Positions 32,528 to 43,520 of a stretch of 64,000 bases of DNA are shown piece by piece. The notes beneath the pieces are model-generated. The model saw nothing but the letters and a program-made list of their open reading frames with translations, did no database searches and was not told the DNA's origin. How positions within the stretch are numbered: the stretch's first letter is position 1; each line of letters opens with the position of its first letter. Made by a program: the position numbers and the translations under genes. Source of the stretch: Ampelomyces quisqualis (Eukaryota; Ascomycota; Dothideomycetes; Pleosporales; Phaeosphaeriaceae); contig JAGTXZ010000008.1 in assembly GCA_018398575.1 (NCBI GenBank), forward strand, positions 744,001 to 808,000, written 5' to 3'.

Positions 32528-35290
32528 ACACAACAACGCCAGCTTCGACCGAATCACGCACCACGTCCTCCGCATCGCCTAGTCGATGTGGAGCACCTCA
32601 CCGGCTGACTATGGTCTTTGGCACGTATACGAACACATTCGTCACAACGTACAGAGGATCATCACTTCGTACGAGACGTCGCCAAGGCCCAAGGAGTTAC
32701 ACTGGACCTAGGGAAGAGCAGCAAGCTGATTTTGCAGCGCATGGAAGAACCCGGTGACCAAGACCAAGGGCGGAAAGATTGATTTTCGCAGTTCATAGTT
32801 GGGAATTTTTAGAAGCTCGTCTTCGCGAGTGCGCTGAGCGCCCAGGCAGCGGGACTGATGATGAGTTGTAAACTATGATACCCTGTGTTGGCCGGATTCC
32901 CATGTACACAACTCGAGTAACGCTTTGAGGCATGAAGAATAACATGACATTCACAATCTTCACATATCACTTTGATGCCCGTGAAACTGGAAAAACAATC
33001 ACGAACTCAAGTTTCTTCGCGGCTAACCGCGGCCTCTGTTCTATCCGCCTTGCGCAGCTTTTGCGATGTCGATAAAGTGCGGTCCGTCAATCTGAATTTG
33101 CCAAGCCATGTTGCACTACTAAAATATACGATCCGACAATACTCGGGAAGCAAAACAAGTTTACGATCATAAATTCCGTGGCCCGAGCAGATCTCCGCAC
33201 ACTAACATGTGTCACCCTAGTCGAACTCGTAGAAACAGACTTCAGTGACGTACCCGGCCACCCGCCCAAGATCTTCGATACACCGAAGACGCAAAACACA
33301 GCATTGATCATGACAGCATCGATTGTGAAGCAGCGCGCAAGCATGCAATACACACCGCACGCACATTGAGACAGAAAGCCGACGCACCCAACCAGCAGAA
33401 ACATGTCTTGCACCTGCCCGATTCCCCTCCCTTCCCAGCGACCATGAATCTGACATCACACGGGCCGAGGCACCGCACGCACAAACTTAACCCTCATGAG
33501 ACCAAACCGACTCCACGCCGCACCTTGCTCCACTAGTATGGGCATGGTCATCCAACGGTTCTAAACACATGGCATCATCCCGAGCATCGAAATTCACAAA
33601 ATGCCATGGTCCATGCCCCATGTTGTCGATCCCGATGCCCTGCCCTGCCTTGGCTTTGGGGGAGTTGGGGTAACTAGACTAGGCCACCCTATCACGCGCG
33701 AACACTGTTCATGACGGAGTCATGTCAGGACACGGGATGGTTCGGTCGTCGTGCAGGGTCCTGTGATTGGGCGTGGCCGCGGATGAAGGTACACGGCTAC
33801 CACCTGGCACCCAGGTGCAGGATTTTAGGTGCTCGATGCGTAGCTGCTAAAGGAGATGGGCGGCAGAGGTGGTGGAGAGACTTGCCGCCTTGTGCCTTGA
33901 CTCTTGCCCCTTGGATGTGCAGTTTCTTGTGTGCCGAGGGAGTTTGCTGAGCCGTTTCGTTTGGATGTCGATTTCGATTTCGAGCCCGATCCCGATGCCG
34001 CTGCCACACCAACAGCCAGCACCGTCATACGCAGATGACCAAGTGATACTGCCCAGACAAACCTTGACTTGGAAGCATCTGAGGCATAGCGTGGAGTGTT
34101 AGCTCGATTGCGTCGAACCGTTCATCCTGCATCTGCCCTCCAGGCCCCAGGCATCGACGATGCACGTTGTCCATCGAAGATCTCCCGTAGCGCCGACCCA
34201 CATGCCCACCGCGTGGCCACTTTTCCATGTTTTGCACCCCAAGGCCGGCCAGCTAAACATACAATTCCACTGCGTCGTAGGGTTGATGAGGCAGGTGGCT
34301 GGAAACCCCACGATAGCTCCGCGTTGTAATATATTGCTGACGCCTCGAGGCCGACATGGCACTTCCTTCGCCAGCACACCAACACCATAATGCGCACTCT
34401 TACTCCGTAGATGCATCGTACTTCCCGAAAGCCATTCTTTCTCCGGATAACGCACCCTTGAGCAAAGCCGCGACTACTGTAGATCACGGACAACCACCCC
34501 CGCACCAAACCACAATCGTCGCAACCCTTCCCTGTCCACAATATCAACTTTGTTCTCCAGTCAGCGCTAGACAAAAGCTTCTCATCGCGCACCAAAACTA
34601 CAACTACGCGCGCGTCCCTGTCCCGCACATCGAAGATTCGCCTGGTGCATCGCGCGCAATAGCAAAGGTAGCGCCAAACACCTGCCACATATTCCCCTTG
34701 TAGCTTGAAGCCAAGTTCCCCAAGTCACTTTGTACTCCGCACCGCCCACTCTGCGCTAGCAGCACAGTCAAGTTGCGACGGTTTCTCCCATTGGCGGGGA
34801 CTGGCGTTGGAGAAAAGAACAAAAAATGCCTCGCGCTCTATCGGCTGCTGCTTTTCCATGTTCGCAATGGGTAAGTGGTCTTGTCTTGTGTTTCATGGCT
34901 GTCTTTGCATGCTTTCGTTTTCTGTTTTTGTGAGTTGCTCGGATTGCGTGGCATGTGAGTGATGACTTCATCTCGTATTCAGAGTACTGGTGCGCTTTGG
35001 GAGGACTTCCGATGGGGTTGCTTTGGCACAGTGCACACTATCGTGGCTGACACGACTGGCGCTGGCGGCGCTAGCGCTGGCGTTGGCGTTGGTGTTGGAG
35101 TTCTTAGCCACGAAGCAATTTCTATTCTTGTAGTCACCTGTTGGGTTAGCGGTGCGTTGCGAGCAGGCGATTAGCGATTATGTCGTGGATGGGAAGAGAA
35201 GGAGGGGTAGTTGTAAACCATTTCACGTAGTTTTACTACCATATCATTATTCCGTATCACCATTGCAAAACTTTCATCATCTGCTTTGGT
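32528..35290. other. 2.8 kb gene-free interval
   Basis: Only short overlapping frames on both strands; the longest (188 codons, 34122-34688, minus) has random composition. A GCTGGC/GTTGGC hexamer-like tract lies near 35055-35100. A TACTCCGTA motif is at 34401. Nothing else is seen. Confidence 0.45.
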
Positions 35291-37703
35291 CTATGGCCAC
35301 ATGATGCCATCACCCTGGAGCTCGCTGTCCCTCAGATCTGTAAATACATCCATCGGGTAGTCCTTGGCGCTCAGGTCCCTCCTCCAGGCATGCATCCTTT
35401 TGCTGAGGACCTTGTCCTGCACCGTCAACTCTCTCTTGACCATCTTGTTTGTTGCGTATCCACCGAGGTCACCAGCAATACAGTGGCTCTTTCCGCCCCA
35501 GGTTGAGTCCGCAACGGCCTTCCAGATGGCAGTAACATCAACAGTCATAGCCTTGGTGTACAGCATTCGGCAATCAGCAGCTTCGTACACAAACTGTAGG
35601 GGAACGTTGCTAGTGTCATTGTCCCTGATACCGTCCCGGAAATTGATGTTGATTGCGTTGCCGATGGTTGCGCGCTGGAACACATAGTCGTCAAAGTAGT
35701 CGCCCAGTTCGGTGCTGCGAAGCTGTGCGCTCTCTTCTACGGTGTTGTTCAACTCAGTTATCGTGAACTGCGCTAGACTCTGGATGTAGGTCCAGGGCAA
35801 GTTATTTGTTCCCTTCACACCGCCGACAGCTTGGGTGATGCCCTCGCGTGGTCGACCACCGAGTGAGATATACTTGACACCAGCGCGTTGGCGCATCAGT
35901 TCGGAGAAGATAGTGCAAGTGGATGCGCAGTAACCGTCTGTGACAACTACAACGTCTTCAGCTGCGAAGGGCTGCTCGGTGTAGTTTGCGAGTGGGCCAT
36001 AGCCGTGGACGTAAATGCCACCGCTGTTCAATGGAATCAGAACATCAGAAAGGTTCCAACCTGTATAGATCAGCAAAAGTTCAATGGTAGCCCCCCGAGC
36101 TCAGACTTACGTTGGAGATTGGTAAAGTTATCGCCCTTCTGCTGGAGTCCAGGACCGAACTTATCGGCCCAGCTCTCAAAATTCTTACCTTCGGCATCAA
36201 CATCGCTACGGTAGTTAAACACCGAAGATGCAATGTTATTATTGAGATTGGCAAGAGTCTCGTTGCCGTTAGTTTCGTTAACAAAAGTCCGCGGGAAAGT
36301 GCCGGCAGCCTCCGAAAACTTCTGGCCTAGGATATCGGTGCTTTCGAATGCGCGGAAGCGGTCAGTTGCCGCATGGTCGACGTCGTTGGGGAAGAGGAGC
36401 TTGTAGAGGTCGTATCCAAGCAAGATGGTGCCACCGCCGTTGGCTGATACATCTACGACAAGCTTCTTCTTGCCTGCTGCCTTTGCAGCTGCCAGAAAGG
36501 TCTTAGCGGTGTACTGGAACTCTTCCTGCGCATTGATACCCACAAACGATGGCACGGAAAGGATCGCAACATCAGAGTAGTCGTCCTCGAGGAAGTAGCC
36601 ACCAATAAGGTTGTGGATCTCGCGAACGACTGGAGGCGGGTAGCCAGGCGCGGGGAGAGGCCTGGGTGTTGGTGTAGGAGTTGTGGAAGGGACTGCACTG
36701 GTGCTGTTAGCACTAGGGGTAGGACTTGGTGCTGCTGTAGGCGGTGGACCGGTCAGCCACTTCTTGTAGAGGCTCTCGCCATCCGTAACGCCAACCAAGG
36801 ATACCAGCACTTTAGCATAGTTGTCATACGTCCTGCTAGTGCCGTTCTCGAAAGTGAGTTCGGTGGTCGCGCCTGGGTAGATCCATCGCCCACGTCCACT
36901 GCCCGCGAAAGTACCAATTCCAGATCCAACTGGACCCAGCGAAACGGTAGCAAGTTCATAGAAAACGTTGTTGAATAAAGCATCTCTGTCCTGAAGCGAG
37001 CCGTACTGTGCCCAGTTCTCCAAGTATTCCTTCGCATCCTGGCCGTCAATCTTGGCGATAGCTGAGGCAGTAAAGGTGGCATTTCCAAATGATTCGGCCA
37101 GAACATCCGAGTAAACATATGCTTTGGGGAGCTCCTTTCCATCCGCGGACACCGAGACCAGAGGGATTGGTCGCGCAAAGTTGAAAACGTTGCCAATGAC
37201 GTCAGTTACGTAGACGAAATGGCCGTCGTGTGTGCTTTGTAGAAGAAGATAGAGATCGAGTCCAAACTAAGTCGTTCATTAGCTTACATGTCTCTACGAA
37301 TTACACGTCGGGTACATACCTCGTACTCGTTCTCATACTTCGCAGCCATAACGTTCTTCCTGATCTCCTCGAGTTCGCCCCAGATGTCAACAGCCGGTTG
37401 AACCTTCTCGGCGTACTCTTCCGGCGGATCTTTCAGCCAGACGGTGTTACTTTGCCACTTAAAGTACGGCACCACGCCGTCGACCAAAGCCAATGCAGCT
37501 GACTGGTTGAAAGGAGCCGATGTGATACAGTCGTAGGCCAATTTTGCAGATACAGTCGGTGTTGCGACTGCGCTCTGGCTCGCGACAGCAGCACTCACCG
37601 CCGCGCATGCGGTACCTGTGCCGTTCTGACGAGCATAGAGAGGCGAAGATAGCGCAACTGACGCAAGAGACAGACCCGCCAAGGTGCTGAAAATACGAGG
37701 CAT
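35291..37703 (-). CDS. Secreted peptidase S41 family protein (C-terminal processing protease fold)
   Basis: Serine protease of the tail-specific/CtpA fold, secreted fungal type. Exons 37320-37703, 36111-37266 and 35291-36060 give 769 residues; introns are 53 and 50 bases with GTATGT and GTAAGT donors. The N-terminus is a signal peptide (FSTLAGLSLASVALSSPL). Residues 30-330 form the family N-terminal region with paired Cys and many N-glycosylation sites. A Pro/Thr/Ser linker follows at about 325-355. The catalytic domain includes KKLVVDVSANGGGTILLGYD (about 430) and VVVTDGYCASTCTIFSE (about 555), where the Ser after CA is the probable nucleophile. A Lys general base cannot be placed by eye. 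Similar proteins are found widely in Pezizomycotina and have no established substrate. Confidence 0.85.
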
Positions 37704-38757
37704 TGTTGCAAACACAGAGCTCGAATGCATTGGCAATGAAGGCAGCAAAAGTCAACGCCGGCTGGGTTCTCAAGAATCCCAACGGGAAGTCCGCTCCAAT
37801 ATATATCCCCCATGATTCTCCCGCGGACCTGAAAAATCACCAGAGCTGGGGCTGTTGTGTAAGCTCAAGGTATGTAGTAGACATCATAGTTGCAGCTACC
37901 CTGTACTTGCATCCATGTTCAATGAGGTAGACCAAGGCGGTACAGCGAATGAGCGATCTGTCTATCAATAGCGGCTAGATTAGTCCCAGGGTCGGCAGAC
38001 TCAAACAGGAAGTTGGACGTGGATTTGGAGTCTGGGTGTTGGCACTTGCTGGGTTTGGTGCAGCTGTCAGAATCGTTGTTGGTCATGGCAAGCTCGTTAT
38101 CACACGGGTGACGGGACGGGAAGGACAGCAATGCTGTGTGCCGCCCGCTGTAGCTGTAATGTGTACCATCGACGCAGATCGGCTGCAATTGAGGAGCACA
38201 ACATTTGCTCAATCGAAAATGCAACGTACGAGTGAGGCGGTAGAAGCGAGGATGAAGCTCCGCGAAGCTTCGTGTTCCGGGCTTCGTTTCCGCAAAGCTA
38301 AGCTGCTTGAGGAAGGTGCACTGAGAGAGCCGCGTTCACATTTTCCACGTTATTGACTTGCGCCTCTCGAAAGCAGCTGCCCAGAATGGCTATGGTGGCA
38401 CAATTTGGTGACGATGCTTCATTCAACTACATCAAGAAAAGATTGAGCTGCAATGCCGCCTCATACAGACTTCGAAACGAGGCCGACCAAGCTTGAGCCC
38501 GGCCAAAGGTTCGACTTTTCCGAGGAGAGACGCATTAGTTTATGAGGTCTGGAATACGCTAGCATACTACCAACAGGTTGCCCTAACATGGTTTTCAATC
38601 GTTGGTACTGACAGCGTCATGCTGCTATCTAGGGCCTGTGGAGCGCTTTCTTCTGATAAATAAGCCAACATCAACTTGATCTGCGGACCTCCTCGAAGGA
38701 CATACTGACCTTCCTCGAAGAGATTTACTTTGGCTATATTGCTGCTTTATACGCCTG
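37704..38757. other. Intergenic, promoter of the S41 gene and 3' flank of the regulator gene
   Basis: About 1.05 kb. Short frames (106 codons at 38036-38356 plus, 101 codons at 37919-38224 minus) overlap each other and look random. No gene or repeat is called. Confidence 0.45.
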
Positions 38758-41712
38758 CTACTCCGACGCAAGCATATCGTGGTCTTTAGAGCCGAATCCA
38801 GGCAGTGGATTCTGCTCATCAAAATTGGTGAAAAACAGTCCTGGAAGTGACGCCTCAGACGCACTCCAGGAGTCCTGGTACGCACCGTATGAGCTGTCCG
38901 TTTCTTGGCGTGACTGTGAGTATAGTGTATGATCTATCAACTGAACTTGTTGCGGGTCGGAGATGCTGCGGGAATACAAATGCTGCGCACAAGCGGGAAG
39001 TTCTGTCGGAGGCAGGCCAGGTGTTGACCGTTCATCGGCGCTGTGTGAGCTCGAGAATCTGCGCGAATGACTTGGGGAAGAGGCTTGTGCTTCAGCTGCT
39101 GCAGTACCCGAATTGTCTTCCTGAAGAAGATCCCTGAAGTCCTGTACAAGTCAGTCTGAGTAAGGAGTGATAGTACCACTTCTAGAGTAGATTGCAGGAG
39201 TAGAAGTTGCTGAGCCAAAATCTTGTAGAATCAGACTCACCACTCTAGTTGTACTTGCGAGTTCCCTCAGAAGGTTCATCACCAAGACACAGGCACGTTG
39301 TGCCATCTGATTGTTGACACTCATAGCCCGTATCCATCGCACAAGCTTCTTAAGTGAGGCCATGATCTCTCTTCGGTCATGAGGAAGCTGAATGGTTTCG
39401 TAGGATAGTTCGAGTAACAGAACTATCAGGCTTTGCATTATGGTATGGACCAACGTCCACCATGGCGTGATCTCATACAGCTTCGCGATGGCGTTTGCAG
39501 GATTGTCGGGGAGGAGTCTGGCCACTGCTTTTGCAGCCTCTATACAAGTGATTGCTGATCTCTGATTGATCTCGCTTGATCTCGCACCCTGGTTCGGGGT
39601 TCGTCTGTCAAGGCGACAAAGACATGGTCGTGTGATGAGGATCAAAGTTCCATGATACAAAATGTCAAGAGTATTTCTTTCTCTTTCGTAGGCTTGAGGG
39701 GCAAAGCTGCCGTACTTGAAAAAGTTAAATCCGTCAGGAAGAGATTTGGCCCAGATGTTGAGGTCTTCAGTCAGTCGAACGATTTGCTCTTGAACGTCGT
39801 GCCAGGATAGATCACTCGTACCAGCAGTGTACAAACGCAGCGCACTCTGTGTAACCTCGCTCAGCTGGATGATATTCTTCAGATATGAGCCAGAGTTGGC
39901 CGGCTCCAGATTTGCAGGTGATTTACCAGAATCCACTCGAACGGGCAATATGGAAAGTCCAGGGAGCGGATCTGGACCTCTCCAAGAGGATGAGACCACT
40001 CCAAATCTAGATTCGATGATATAGTCTTCAATTTCCTCCGTTGACAGAGGCAGCGGACATGGGACCGTACATCCTTCTCTGAATGCTATACTTGGTCTGC
40101 CTGTTATTGTAGCAAGTAGGCTTTCGAGGGAGCAGTGACCCCACCAGATCCGAGACAGAATTTCTTTATCAGCAGCGCCTACATTACGATCCCCATTGCG
40201 AATATGGAGGCCAAGGGCATATCCAAACCGCACGGCCATACCAGACAAAACCCATGATCTGTTACTTATTTGCGAATGCCCCCGCAAGTGCAGTTGATGG
40301 TGCTTACCTGTTGATGTGACCGGTACATAGATAGTAGAATGACAGTAAGCCTGCCAAAGTTAGATCATGCTAAGACTATACGAAAAGTGAAACTGACCTA
40401 TAATTTGCATTTGGGGGAGATTCGGATGTGCGAACCACAGGCGGTCTTTCAAGACAAGCGCCCATGCTCTTGAGTGGTAAATTGAATGATCGCGTTCATT
40501 TCCACGTTCCTCTGACATTGTGAGGTTGTGGTATACAGCACCTATGGCAAACACTGCATTCAGCTGTGCTTGCCAGCTCTGCGTAAAATTGTATGGCTCG
40601 CCGCGTCTTTGTGCGGCATAATCTGGGAGTGTAGGTGTTAGTCTTACGTGCTTTGCAGTTGATATCGGCCCGGACTGTGCGAAAATAGATGTTGCATCTG
40701 ATCTTGCAATCGCTCCATCCGGTATTACGTACAATGGTAAAATTGGCGTATGAATACCTTCTTTCCGAGAAGGGGGAAAGAGTTGTAGCAGCTTCTCATG
40801 TAGATCTGGAGGAGGTGCTCTGCTTCGTCAAAAGAGGGCAGTTCAAACGGGTCTGAATCCAGGTCCACCTCCAGCCACTCATCATCCAAAAAGAAGCTTG
40901 CACTCCTGGTGTGTATTAAATTTGGTGGTAGCGCATCCGCTTGGCGGCGTCTTGAAGCTGCTAAATGCTCGGTAGCGGCCTCAGCATGTTGTCCAGGCGG
41001 CTCGTAGGGATCTACCTTTTCGCGAATATTATGATGGTGCGTTTGTAGTTTTCGAAACCACTGTACGTCAGATGCTTTACCAACAAAGCCTGTGGCACGA
41101 GCCACTTCATCCCGCATGATGTCCTCGTCCAATGTATCTGGGCCTATGGAACTGCCAACTTCGGCGCTCCCGTCGGCGTCGGCTTGCTCTTCTTCTCGTT
41201 CGGCGTCGGCTTCACCGTCCTTCTCAGGCAACTTCTGCAAGCTTTCTGTGGCGTCTGCTACATCTTCCACAACCTAGGTTCTGTCAGCTTCCCAGCCCGT
41301 GCTGCGAGGCTGATACATACCGATGCAAGCAGTTCATCTACTCTGCTTTGTGCTCCATCGGATAATTGCGCACGAAGATCCTGCAAGAGCTGAATCATCT
41401 GGCTGTTGTGTCCAGTAGCACTACAGAAATCAACAGGTAAAGCTACACGATGCGGGAAGAAACCAACGTTTTGAGCCTGTCTTTCCGGCTTGAAGAGTAG
41501 ACGCAGGCGGTAGAAGTCTCCGCACAGTTGGCGCATGAGGGCTTGGCGCCATTACACTTGATCTTGCGAGCACGACAAGTCAGACATGCTCGAGTGACTC
41601 TGTTCAGACGACTGTTGCCAGGTTTCCGAAATAGCTCGTTCCGTTTGGGTGGTAATTTTGGAATGGCAACCTTGGGAGGGCCTGCAGGTGTCGAGGCAGA
41701 GGAGAGCGACAT
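38758..41712 (-). CDS. Zn(II)2Cys6 transcription factor with fungal-specific middle homology region
   Basis: Sequence-specific nuclear regulator. Exons: 41468-41712, 41321-41420, 40758-41273, 40398-40674, 40308-40350, 39241-40258 and 38758-39141; 860 residues. The binuclear zinc cluster is at about 42-69 (ACLTCRARKIKCN, then CANCAETSTAC), preceded by a basic stretch. An acidic stretch (EKDGEADAEREEEQADADG) follows. The regulatory domain starts near SCYNSFPLLGKK and shows LNAVFAIGAVYHNL, LLSFYYLCTGHINRSW and GYALGLHI, the usual PF04082 pattern, then a long helical tail ending in an acidic Phe-rich segment. Five introns fit well. The one between 40674 and 40758 is uncertain: an alternative donor 29 bases later would keep FIRQF, which looks conserved. 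The first intron uses donor GTTGGT. Target genes cannot be read from sequence. Confidence 0.88.
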
Positions 41713-42347
41713 GGGATCAAGAGATGGTGGTCGGAGTGAGCAAGTGATGCACAGCAGCGTGATTGTTATCACGATGTGATGTGCATCAGAGCTTGGATGA
41801 GCACTGAAGAGCAACCAGGTGGAACGCAAATGGTGGACCGAGTCTCGACCTCGATTGCTGGCATCGAATCCGACTCGGCACATTGGGGCATGGTAACTGA
41901 GTCGAGCTGCAGCTGTGAGTGGTGCGGCCGAAATGCCCACCAGGCATGTTTCGTCACGACCGGGCCGTCGTAGTCTCGTGACGACATGGAGCAATGCGAG
42001 CTGCCACGTCCATTGGCTGGACCATGTGTGGGCTTGGAGTTTGACAGGCGGAACATGGTTCTGACAGGCTCCCGGGGAGAATGCCCGGAGGGCGCAACAG
42101 AGGGCTGCGGGAGGGTGAGGGGGGGGGAGCGGGGGGTACGGCGTGAATTTATAGAGACAACTGGCGATGCACTGTTGCTCGCAGATGGCGTGGTGATGGT
42201 GGCGAGGGCGGGGCGTCGCGGGCAAAGCTGCCGGGGTCATGTGAGCATTCTGAGGATCACGTGATGCATCACGTGCAGCTACCCCGCCGGGGGGCGTCGG
42301 ATCGAGCGTCCTGGCCTGGCTCCTCGCTGCCACGGCCACGCCTCGCC
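41713..42347. promoter_or_regulatory. Head-to-head promoter between the Zn2Cys6 gene and the CoA gene
   Basis: 635 bases separate the two start codons. Two CACGTG E-boxes lie close to the CoA-biosynthesis gene: 42258-42263, inside the palindrome ATCACGTGAT, and 42270-42275. In yeasts this core is bound by bHLH factors such as Cbf1; whether that holds here is inference. There is also a G-rich tract near 42110-42135. Confidence 0.6.
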
Positions 42348-43520
42348 ATGGTCCAACACGTGCCTGGCATGGCCGACTCCAGCGCCGCCCGCGCGCAGCA
42401 GGCCGAGAACGACTACTTCGCCAACGAGCCGACGCCCAAAGACCTGCCGGCCAACACGGCGCTCGCCCGCGAGTTCATCGGCCGCCACGCCGCGGGCGGC
42501 CGCCGCGTCGTGCTCGTCACCTCGGGCGGCACCACGGTGCCCCTCGAGACGCAGACGGTGCGCTACATCGACAACTTCTCGGCCGGCACGCGCGGCGCCA
42601 CGAGTGCCGAGTACTTCCTCGCCCACGGCTACGCCGTCATCTTCCTGCACCGCCAGTTCTCGCTGCTGCCCTACTCGCGCCACTACTCGCACAACACGCG
42701 CTCCTTCCTCGACTACATGCGCGAGGAGCGCGGCCGCGTCGTCGTCGACGCCCAGCACCAGGACGAGATGCTGCGCGTGCTGCGCCAGTATGCCGCCGCC
42801 AAGCGCGACGACCGGCTGCTGATCCTGTCCTACGTCACCATCACCGAGTACCTGTGGAATCTGCGCGAGGTGGCCAAGCTGATGCGTCCGCTCGGGCCCA
42901 GCGCCCTCTTCTACCTCGCCGCCGCCGTCTCCGACTTCTTCGTCCCCCAGGACCGCATGGTCGAGCACAAGATACAGTCCAACGAAGAGTTCCTGGCTCT
43001 CGGCCGCGCGCGCACCGCGAAGCCACCCGCAGCACGCACCGAGGGCAAGAGTCTGATCATCGACCTCGAGCCCGTGCCCAAGTTCCTCAAGCAGCTCGTC
43101 GACGGCTGGGCCCCCGAGGCCATGATTGTCAGTTTCAAGCTTGAAACCGACCCGGCCCTCCTCGTCAAGAAGGCCCAGTACGCGCTGAACAAGTACTCGC
43201 ATCACCTCGTCATCGGCAATCTCTTGCATACGCGCAAGTGGGAGGTCGTCTTCGTGTCCGAGTCGGATGGCGAGAAGTGGATACGAGTGCCACGCAGCCG
43301 CAGAACCAAGAGCTTCTCCGGCGTGCAGTCTCTGGTAGGGTCTGCAGACCATGCCGCCAAGATCGACGGCTTCGAGGCCGACGAATCACTCACCACAGAC
43401 GGCAGTGGAGTACCTCATGGTGAACCAGCTCTTGAGATCGAGTCGGTCATCATTCCCGAGATTGAGGCCATGCACACCATACTTATAGGTCAAGCCCAGG
43501 CAAGAGCTGCAAAGTCATAG
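42348..43520 (+). CDS. CAB2: Phosphopantothenate-cysteine ligase (CoA biosynthesis)
   Basis: Joins 4'-phosphopantothenate to cysteine, the second step of CoA synthesis from pantothenate, in the cytosol. Single exon, 390 residues from the first ATG; a second ATG 7 codons later (42369) is an equally good start. Marks: VVLVTSGGTTVPLE at about 62 (nucleotide-binding loop), VRYIDNFSAGTRGA directly after (the hallmark NFSxGxRG), YAVIFLHRQFSL, YLAAAVSDFFVP at about 205 with the conserved Asp-Phe, and a C-terminal region with VSFKLETDPALL, KYSHHLVIGNLL. These match eukaryotic PPCS and yeast Cab2. The gene is notably GC-rich in its first half, so long antisense frames appear there and should be ignored. 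Confidence 0.93.
   Translation: MVQHVPGMADSSAARAQQAENDYFANEPTPKDLPANTALAREFIGRHAAGGRRVVLVTSGGTTVPLETQTVRYIDNFSAGTRGATSAEYFLAHGYAVIFLHRQFSLLPYSRHYSHNTRSFLDYMREERGRVVVDAQHQDEMLRVLRQYAAAKRDDRLLILSYVTITEYLWNLREVAKLMRPLGPSALFYLAAAVSDFFVPQDRMVEHKIQSNEEFLALGRARTAKPPAARTEGKSLIIDLEPVPKFLKQLVDGWAPEAMIVSFKLETDPALLVKKAQYALNKYSHHLVIGNLLHTRKWEVVFVSESDGEKWIRVPRSRRTKSFSGVQSLVGSADHAAKIDGFEADESLTTDGSGVPHGEPALEIESVIIPEIEAMHTILIGQAQARAAKS

Noticed and set aside
31738..32757. 339-codon plus-strand frame overlapping the 155-residue gene
   Set aside because: Arg/His/Pro-rich random text typical of a GC-rich shadow frame; the other frame has the Cys-pair unit.
42279..43352. 357-codon minus-strand frame
   Set aside because: Antisense shadow of the GC-rich CoA ligase gene, with Glu/Val/Gly-rich text.
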